The translations under genes were made by a program, and so were the position numbers. Positions 58,322 through 64,000 of a DNA stretch of 64,000 bases are shown here, piece after piece (the stretch's first letter is position 1; every line of letters begins with the position of its first letter). This DNA is from Novosphingobium sp. 9U (GTDB lineage: Bacteria; Pseudomonadota; Alphaproteobacteria; Sphingomonadales; Sphingomonadaceae), in the NCBI RefSeq assembly GCF_902506425.1, contig NZ_LR732469.1, forward strand, positions 1,491,001 to 1,555,000. Reading direction: 5' to 3'. The notes under the pieces were generated by a model, which did no database searches, was not told the DNA's origin, and saw only the letters and a program-made list of their open reading frames with translations.

Positions 58322-59128
58322 TTGGACCGTACTCAAGACCCGGTGGCGCCGGTCCTGCTGTTCGACTCGGGCGTGGGCGGGCTCACTGTCTTGGCCGAGC
58401 TGCGGCGGGTGCTGCCGCAAGCGCCGGTGGTCTACGTCGCCGATACCGCGGGCCTGCCCTATGGCACCAAGACCGAAGCGCAGATCGCCGCGCGCGTGGC
58501 CGGGCTACTGGGGCGCCTCACCGAGCGGTTAAAGCCGCGCCTGGTCTGCATCGCCTGCAACACCGCCTCGACCATCGCCTTGGGCATGGTGCGCGAGGTG
58601 CTGGAAGTGCCGATTGTCGGCACCGTGCCCGCCATCAAGCCCGCTGCCGCGCTCACCCACAGCGGCGTCATCGGCCTGCTCGGCACGCAAGCGACGATCC
58701 GTCAGGCCTATGTCGACCGGCTGGAACACGAGTTCGCTGCGGGCAAGCACCTGCTGCGCCATGGTGCGCCCGATCTCGTGGACGCCGCCGAGGCCAAGCT
58801 GCGCGGCGAAACGCCCGATGCCGAGGCGATCGCATCCGCCGTGGACGCCTTACGCAGCATGCCAGGCGGTGCGGACATCGACACGGTGGTCCTCGCCTGC
58901 ACGCACTTCCCGCTGCTGGAGGACGAACTTGCCGCCGCGTTCGGGCCTGGAGTCGGCTTCGTTCACGGCGCGGAAGGCATCGCTCGCCAGATCGCGCGGC
59001 TGCTCGAAGGTCAGGAATTCGTTCGCAAACTTGCCGACTTCGCGCTAACCACACGGCCGGGCGCATCCTGGGACGCGTATGCACAAGCACTCGCGGGCTA
59101 CGGGCTGGAGGGGGTCGGGGCTGTTTGA
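58322..59128 (+). CDS. murI: Glutamate racemase
   Basis: A 268-residue racemase making D-glutamate for peptidoglycan. The two catalytic cysteines are in VCIACNTAST and VLACTHFPLL; FDSGVGGLTVL is the substrate loop. It begins with TTG, 9 nt after AAAGGA (58307-58312). Its stop overlaps the TTG start of the next gene (TTGA). Confidence 0.93.
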   Translation: MDRTQDPVAPVLLFDSGVGGLTVLAELRRVLPQAPVVYVADTAGLPYGTKTEAQIAARVAGLLGRLTERLKPRLVCIACNTASTIALGMVREVLEVPIVGTVPAIKPAAALTHSGVIGLLGTQATIRQAYVDRLEHEFAAGKHLLRHGAPDLVDAAEAKLRGETPDAEAIASAVDALRSMPGGADIDTVVLACTHFPLLEDELAAAFGPGVGFVHGAEGIARQIARLLEGQEFVRKLADFALTTRPGASWDAYAQALAGYGLEGVGAV

Positions 59129-59976
59129 CGCGCAAGCTGAATGTCGTCCTTCTCATCCTGCTGCTGGTCATCGGAGCGCCCTTCACCTGGCTGCTTCTGA
59201 ACGCGTCCACACGCGGCACGCAGGCCAAGCCGGTCACCATCGCCCAGCTGCGGCAACTCGCCGAATCCATGCCCGGCCCGGCACCCACCCAGGTGCGCTA
59301 CGAGGCCGTCGGCGATCGCCATGTGATGAGCGATCTGCTCGCTGCCGGCTCGGGCCTGCGACCGGTCCCCTTCATGATCCGCGCGTACGAACTGGTCGGC
59401 GCTGACGGTACGCTGGCGACGATTGATCGCGGCCTGAACCGCGAACTGGCGGAACGGCGCCGGCTCTCGCACTATGATCCGATGGCGCAACGCATGGTCG
59501 AGCGAGCGCTCGCTGCAGCACCAGTGCAGCTTTCGCTGGGGACCGACGCGCATCACAGCGGCATGGCCGCCGCGGCGCCGCAGTTAGGCTCCGGGCTTGC
59601 AGGTCCGGCCGAGCGCTCGCCCGCCCAGCCCTATCCCGTGGCGCATGGCATCGTGGTCATCCCGGTCAGCAGCATCGCGCCGGGTCAGCGGATGGTCTAC
59701 GCGCGCCTCGGCAATGGCCGCGAGGTGCTGTTCACGGGCGATGTCGCACCGATCAATGCCGCCTGGGAGGACGAGCGCCCGCCCGCGCGGATCGTCACCG
59801 GGCTGTTCGTCGACCATGATCGCGAGGAAATCGGCAGCTGGCTGCGCACGATCAGCGCACTGCGCGGCGCCGCCCCGGGCCTCCACATCGTCACCGGGCA
59901 CGACCAGCAAGTGCCCCGGCTGCTTGTGCAGGGGTTCATCGAGCGGCCCGCTCAGCGCCGTCGCCGCCGCCGATAA
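59125..59976 (+). CDS. Membrane-anchored metallo-beta-lactamase-like protein without the metal motif
   Basis: A 283-residue protein with one N-terminal membrane helix (about 6-22) and an outer domain. Its C-terminal half ([26 protein letters not shown]) follows the second half of the metallo-beta-lactamase fold, but the first-half HxHxDH motif is absent. It is therefore probably not a normal metallohydrolase. It starts at a TTG overlapping the murI stop, so it is made together with glutamate racemase. Function unknown. Confidence 0.68.
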   Translation: MTRKLNVVLLILLLVIGAPFTWLLLNASTRGTQAKPVTIAQLRQLAESMPGPAPTQVRYEAVGDRHVMSDLLAAGSGLRPVPFMIRAYELVGADGTLATIDRGLNRELAERRRLSHYDPMAQRMVERALAAAPVQLSLGTDAHHSGMAAAAPQLGSGLAGPAERSPAQPYPVAHGIVVIPVSSIAPGQRMVYARLGNGREVLFTGDVAPINAAWEDERPPARIVTGLFVDHDREEIGSWLRTISALRGAAPGLHIVTGHDQQVPRLLVQGFIERPAQRRRRRR

Positions 59977-60086
59977 GCGACTGGCAATGCAGGCGGCGAT
60001 GCGGTAAGGCGCCGCCGACGCCCCCGGTCCCAAGCCGCCGGCTTCCAGTGACGATTGTGCGGCAACCCGCGGAGCGGATCGATTTC

Positions 60087-61301
60087 GTGAACTACGACCA
60101 GATTTTCGACCAGGCGATCGAGCGGCTCCATTCGGAGGGACGCTACCGGGTGTTCATCGACATCCTGCGCAACAAGGGCGCCTTCCCCAACGCGCGCTGC
60201 TTTGCCGGTCACAACGGGCCCAAGCCGATAACGGTGTGGTGTTCGAACGACTATCTCGCGATGGGCCAGCACCCGAAGGTCGTCGCCGCCATGGAAGAGG
60301 CGCTGCACGATGTCGGCGCTGGCTCGGGCGGCACCCGCAACATCGGCGGCAACACGCACTACCACATCGAGCTCGAGCATGAGCTGGCCGATCTTCACGG
60401 CAAGGAAGGCGCGCTGCTTTTCACCAGCGGCTACGTCTCCAACGACGCCACGCTCTCGACGCTCGCCAAGCTGCTGCCCGGCTGCGTTATCTTCTCCGAT
60501 GCGCTGAACCACGCCAGCATGATCGCCGGCATCCGCAACTCTGGCTGCGAGAAGAAGGTCTGGCGCCACAACGACCTCGAGCACCTGGAAGCGCTGCTGG
60601 CCGAGACCGACCCGTCGGTGCCCAAGCTGATCGCGTTCGAGAGCGTTTACTCGATGGACGGCGACGTCGCCCCGATCCACGCGATCTGCGACCTGGCCGA
60701 CAAGTACAACGCCATCACCTACATCGACGAAGTCCACGCGGTCGGCATGTATGGCAAGCGCGGCGGTGGCATCTCCGAGCGCGACGAGGCCGCGGACCGC
60801 ATCCACATCATCGAGGGCACGCTGGGCAAGGCGTTCGGCGTGATGGGGGGCTACATCGCCGCCGACCAGCGCATCATCGACTGCATTCGCTCGTACGCGC
60901 CGGGCTTCATCTTCACGACCTCGCTCTCGCCGGTGCTGGTCGCGGGCGTGCTCGCCTCGGTCAAGCATCTAAAGGCGTCGAGCGAAGAGCGTGATGGGCA
61001 GCAGCATGCCGCCGCCACGCTCAAGGCGATGTTCCGCGAGGCCGGACTGCCGGTGATGGATTCGGTCACGCACATCGTGCCGCTGATGGTCGGAGACCCG
61101 GTCAAGGCCAAGAAGATCAGCGACATCCTGCTCGCCGAGTACGGCGCCTACGTGCAGCCGATCAACTTCCCGACGGTGCCGCGCGGCACCGAGCGCCTGC
61201 GCTTCACCCCCGGCCCAGCGCACACCGAAGCGATGATGCGCGATCTGACGCAGGCTTTGGTGGAGATCTGGGATCGCCTGGAGATGCGTCAGGCGGCTTA
61301 G
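60087..61301 (+). CDS. hemA: 5-aminolevulinate synthase
   Basis: A 404-residue PLP enzyme condensing glycine and succinyl-CoA, the alphaproteobacterial (Shemin) entry to heme. The family opening [19 protein letters not shown] starts at the GTG 60087. The PLP Lys is in [14 protein letters not shown], with [10 protein letters not shown] and [17 protein letters not shown] upstream. An upstream in-frame extension to 60048 is not family-like. Confidence 0.96.
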   Translation: MNYDQIFDQAIERLHSEGRYRVFIDILRNKGAFPNARCFAGHNGPKPITVWCSNDYLAMGQHPKVVAAMEEALHDVGAGSGGTRNIGGNTHYHIELEHELADLHGKEGALLFTSGYVSNDATLSTLAKLLPGCVIFSDALNHASMIAGIRNSGCEKKVWRHNDLEHLEALLAETDPSVPKLIAFESVYSMDGDVAPIHAICDLADKYNAITYIDEVHAVGMYGKRGGGISERDEAADRIHIIEGTLGKAFGVMGGYIAADQRIIDCIRSYAPGFIFTTSLSPVLVAGVLASVKHLKASSEERDGQQHAAATLKAMFREAGLPVMDSVTHIVPLMVGDPVKAKKISDILLAEYGAYVQPINFPTVPRGTERLRFTPGPAHTEAMMRDLTQALVEIWDRLEMRQAA

Positions 61302-61350
61302 GACACTGGTCCGGTTGTAAACGTCGCTAAGCCGTCACCTCGCTGGTAGG

Positions 61351-61462
61351 CTTCGACAAGCTCAGCGTAGGCGGTGTCTTGGTAAGCCGAGTTGCGAAAA
61401 AGCAGCGCAGGATTGACGCGTACCGGCTCGGCTGAACATCGCTTGGGCTGAGCTTGTCGAGG
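61351..61462. repeat. Inverted REP-like pair between hemA and the convergent membrane gene
   Basis: CTTCGACAAGCTCAGC at 61351-61366 and GCTGAGCTTGTCGAGG at 61447-61462 face each other over about 80 nt. The pair sits where two genes converge, where it may terminate both. Confidence 0.78.
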
Positions 61463-61483
61463 CCCGCCAGCCGGCGCCGCGGT

Positions 61484-63001
61484 TTACCGATTAGAGCTCC
61501 GCACCAACATCGTCTCAGCCGGCAGCCGGTGCGCCACGCCAAACCCAGTCGGCAGCGGCACTTCGCCCGATGGCACGCCCGAAACCCAGATCGCGTCGAA
61601 CCCATCTGCGCGCATCTTGACCAGCGTGTCCCGCAGCGCCGCCATGTCGATGCGACCGTCGGGACAGGTGCGCTTCACACGCTGCGAGTCGCTGCTCCAG
61701 CGCTCCTGCAAGTGCGGATCGCGGATCGTCACCAGTCGCGCGTTGTCGACCATGAACAGCGTGTTGGTGAAAGCCTCGCGGCGCACGACCGCATAGCTCG
61801 CGAGCTTCTCGTCGGGAGTGAGTGTCCACCCGTCGCAGTCGGGACGCACGTAGATGTAGCCCAGCCGGCCGCCGCGGGGCACTGCATTCAGCATGGTCAG
61901 GCGCTGCTCCAGTTCCGGGCTGCGGGCCGCCCAGACCCAAGTCACGCTCCCCAGCCTCACGGCGAAGAGGGCAAGGCCGACCAGGCACAGCAGCCGCTCG
62001 CGCCGGGCATCGCGCGCCGGCGTGATCGCCAGCACCAGGATCATCAGCGCGATCGGCGCGGTGCGCAGGTCGGTGCCCCAGGAATTCAGCAGGAACTCGG
62101 GCGCAGCCAGCGCGCCGGCGGCGAGCAGCAGGCCCGAGATCGCGAGACGAGGCTCTAACTGGCGGGGCCCTGCCCAGCGCAGCGCGAGCAACGAAGCTAG
62201 GCCGACCGCCGCCAGTAGCGCGAAGTCCAGCTTCATCCAGGTGCCGCGCAATGCTCCGGCAAACACCGCAACCTTGGTCCGCAGCAGATCCTCATAAACC
62301 CACGCGAAATCCGACCCGCTCGAGTGCGAGCGCCACAGCAGCAGCGGAATGAGCGGCACCAGCAATGGCCAGTTGCGCCGCATCGCCGGCCACAGGTCGC
62401 GGACCGATCGCAGGCCGGCGAGTTCGTTGCCTGCAGCGAGCAGCAGCAGCGTTGCCCAGCTCGCCATGTGAGCCGTCCAGACCACCAGCGCCGCAACGAC
62501 GAGGCCGAGTTGGCCGGCGACCGTCTCGGGCTTGCGCGCGTAGAGCCACGCGGCGGTCAGAAGGGCCAGCCCGATGCCCAGACAGTAGTTGAGGAAGCCG
62601 TACATCCACGCCTGGTTGAGCACGAGCGGCAAGGCCAGGAACGCGCTGGCCGAGATGCGTCCATGCGCGGCGCGAGAGAGCGCGAACAGACCGGCGATCG
62701 TCAGCGGAGCGATCAGCGCGGTGACGAGCCGCGTCGCCAGTTCCGCGCCAAGCCAATGGCTCAGCAGCGTCACGGGAAGGTCCTCGCCAAGATTGGCGAT
62801 CCATTGCCACTGCACGGCGAAGTACCGCGCCAAGGGTCCGCCAGAGGGTGCCACTGAAAGGATGTAGTGCCGCGCCAGGTGCGCGGGGGCGTCGGCAAGG
62901 CCGGGGATCGGCACGAAGAGCACCGGCACCAGCGCCAGCAGCGCCGCTGCAGCCGCCAGCCAGCCGAGTGGAAGTGAGCGCCCGGCGCTAACTTGCGGCA
63001 C
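61484..63001 (-). CDS. Large multi-pass membrane protein, glycosyltransferase-like
   Basis: A 505-residue protein with about 10-12 membrane helices and a C-terminal soluble domain of about 130 residues, a plan shared by GT-C-type lipid-linked glycosyltransferases and related hypothetical proteins. The first periplasmic loop has VPIPGLADAPAHLARHY with an acidic residue. AGGAAAGG followed by 7 nt supports the GTG at 63001. No sugar genes lie nearby and I cannot assign a substrate. Confidence 0.7.
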   Translation of the reverse strand: MPQVSAGRSLPLGWLAAAAALLALVPVLFVPIPGLADAPAHLARHYILSVAPSGGPLARYFAVQWQWIANLGEDLPVTLLSHWLGAELATRLVTALIAPLTIAGLFALSRAAHGRISASAFLALPLVLNQAWMYGFLNYCLGIGLALLTAAWLYARKPETVAGQLGLVVAALVVWTAHMASWATLLLLAAGNELAGLRSVRDLWPAMRRNWPLLVPLIPLLLWRSHSSGSDFAWVYEDLLRTKVAVFAGALRGTWMKLDFALLAAVGLASLLALRWAGPRQLEPRLAISGLLLAAGALAAPEFLLNSWGTDLRTAPIALMILVLAITPARDARRERLLCLVGLALFAVRLGSVTWVWAARSPELEQRLTMLNAVPRGGRLGYIYVRPDCDGWTLTPDEKLASYAVVRREAFTNTLFMVDNARLVTIRDPHLQERWSSDSQRVKRTCPDGRIDMAALRDTLVKMRADGFDAIWVSGVPSGEVPLPTGFGVAHRLPAETMLVRSSNR

Positions 63002-63075
63002 GACCGAGCCTTTCCTCGCCAACCCGTCGCCGCCGGTCTATGCTCTTCGCTCGGTCATGAACGAGAGGATTGCAC

Positions 63076-63282
63076 ATGCGCTTCGTGCGGATCGGCGCCT
63101 GCATCATCGCGGTGCTGGCGATTGCCCTGGGCCTGCTCTGGCTCGGCCAAGGAACCGGCGTGATCGCCTGGCCTGCCGACAGCTTCATGCTGTCCGACCG
63201 GACCTGGGCGCGCAATGGACTGCTGCTGGTCGCGGTAGGCGGGATCGTGCTGTGGCTGGCCAATCCCTGGAGCCGCCGCTGA
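63076..63282 (+). CDS. Small two-helix membrane protein
   Basis: A 68-residue protein with two membrane helices (about 5-25 and 47-62) and a conserved-looking loop GQGTGVIAWPADSFMLSDRTWARNG. Short proteins of this type are found in many proteobacteria; function unknown. GAGAGGA at 63063-63069 precedes the ATG at 63076. Confidence 0.75.
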   Translation: MRFVRIGACIIAVLAIALGLLWLGQGTGVIAWPADSFMLSDRTWARNGLLLVAVGGIVLWLANPWSRR

Positions 63283-63289
63283 GAGACGA

Positions 63290-64000
63290 TCATTGCGGGT
63301 CGGCGGTGCCGTCCGCGGGCACTTCGAGGATGAAGCGCGCGCCCTGCCCCGGCTGGCTCTCCACGCGCAAGTCGCCGCCCATGGCCCGGGCGAGCCGGCG
63401 CGAGATGTAGAGGCCGAGGCCCGAGCCGCCGTCGCCGCTGCGGCCGAGCCGCTCGAACTTCTCGAACACGATCGCCTGATCGGCATCGCTCAGACCCGGG
63501 CCTTGATCGACGACCAGTACCCGCGCCTGTTCGCCCGCTTGTTCCACCCGCACCTCGATGCGCGAGTTCTCGGGCGAATAGCGGATGGCATTGCCGATCA
63601 GGTTGATCAGGATCTGCAGCACGCGCCGGAACTCGGCCACGGCGCGTACCGTGTCGCCCGCTGCTGCGACCACGATGCCCTTTTCGCGCGCGCGGACACC
63701 CAGGATGCCGGTGGCCTGGCGGGCGACTTCACCCAGGTCGATGTGGTCGGGCGCGGTGACGAACCCTTCGGACTCGACGACTTCGAGATCGCCCAGGTCC
63801 TCCACCAGGCCGAGCAACAGCCGCCCGGCATTGGCGATCTCCGCCGCATAGTTGGCGTAAGCGTCGGGCAGAGGCCCGGCCAGCCGGCTGCGGATCGTCT
63901 CGGCATTGGCCACGATGCGCGCGATCGGCTGGCGCAGCACCGGCGCGAGGTCGTGGCCTACGAGGCCCTGACCGCCTGAAACAAAGACGCCCTCTCCCTC
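63290..64000 (-). CDS. Histidine kinase, C-terminal part (gene continues past the window)
   Basis: The C-terminal 236 residues of a sensor kinase; the frame is open to the window edge. The phosphoacceptor helix is visible as LVGHDLAPVLRQP (His 16 residues from the edge), then the ATPase domain with N-box NLIGNAIRYS, G1 VVDQGPGLS, F-box FEKFERLGR and G2 GSGLGLYISRRLA. The sensor half is outside. Its stop lies 7 nt after the convergent small membrane protein stop. Confidence 0.9.
   Translation of the reverse strand, partial: EGEGVFVSGGQGLVGHDLAPVLRQPIARIVANAETIRSRLAGPLPDAYANYAAEIANAGRLLLGLVEDLGDLEVVESEGFVTAPDHIDLGEVARQATGILGVRAREKGIVVAAAGDTVRAVAEFRRVLQILINLIGNAIRYSPENSRIEVRVEQAGEQARVLVVDQGPGLSDADQAIVFEKFERLGRSGDGGSGLGLYISRRLARAMGGDLRVESQPGQGARFILEVPADGTADPQ

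Overview
The window comes from a GC-rich alphaproteobacterium, most probably a sphingomonad (order Sphingomonadales; Novosphingobium/Sphingomonas/Erythrobacter-like). Support: succinyl-CoA-dependent 5-aminolevulinate synthase, a GTTC-N7-GTTC SOS box in front of lexA, a TonB-dependent receptor, the chain tpiA / ppiD-trpE-trpG-trpD-trpC-moaC-moeA-lexA / comEC / gltX-gltA, and REP-like repeats resembling those I know from sphingomonads. It looks like ordinary chromosome: coding is dense, genes often overlap by ATGA/GTGA/TTGA, and I see no prophage, IS element, CRISPR array or broken gene. Species cannot be fixed from sequence alone.

Layout. 1-64 is the 3' part of tRNA-Glu. 277-3963 is a receptor + phosphodiesterase operon behind a possible Pho box. 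4106-7317 holds two small soluble proteins, a PEBP-family protein and a LytS/LytTR-type two-component pair. After a REP-like palindrome and tRNA-Arg(CCT) come grxC-nit-DUF1178 on the minus strand, then an hsp20 gene with a sigma-32-type promoter and a ROSE-like leader. An acyltransferase faces tpiA-secG-pyrG (minus). Divergent from tpiA, a long plus-strand run carries ppiD, trpE, a DUF2233 lipoprotein, trpG, trpD, trpC, moaC, moeA and lexA. comEC (minus) lies between lexA and gltX-gltA.

29-37 kb holds a secreted helical-repeat protein, a membrane protein with a degenerate EAL domain, and a polyamine cluster on the minus strand: carboxynorspermidine dehydrogenase, a small lipoprotein, carboxynorspermidine decarboxylase and ornithine decarboxylase. 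The last gene follows a leader with two mutually exclusive hairpins. 37-42 kb is an overlapping minus-strand chain: ilvD, lipoprotein, NAD(P)HX repair enzyme and RNA methyltransferase. 42.5-52.8 kb carries a His-rich secreted peptide, N-formylglutamate amidohydrolase, ispE, ETF-ubiquinone oxidoreductase, a degenerate uracil-DNA-glycosylase-like protein, a lytic transglycosylase, moaB, a radical SAM protein with its own SOS box, and an MFS exporter.

53-64 kb carries plsY-dprA-membrane protein and topA with a hidden 59-residue HTH gene overlapping its stop (both minus strand), then murI with a metallo-hydrolase-like protein, hemA, a large membrane protein, a small membrane protein, and the C-terminal part of a histidine kinase cut by the window end. 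The observations most worth following are the ornithine decarboxylase leader, the SOS box on the radical SAM gene, the possible Pho box on the receptor/phosphodiesterase operon, the heat-shock promoter plus RNA thermometer, and several degenerate enzyme homologues kept as intact genes.
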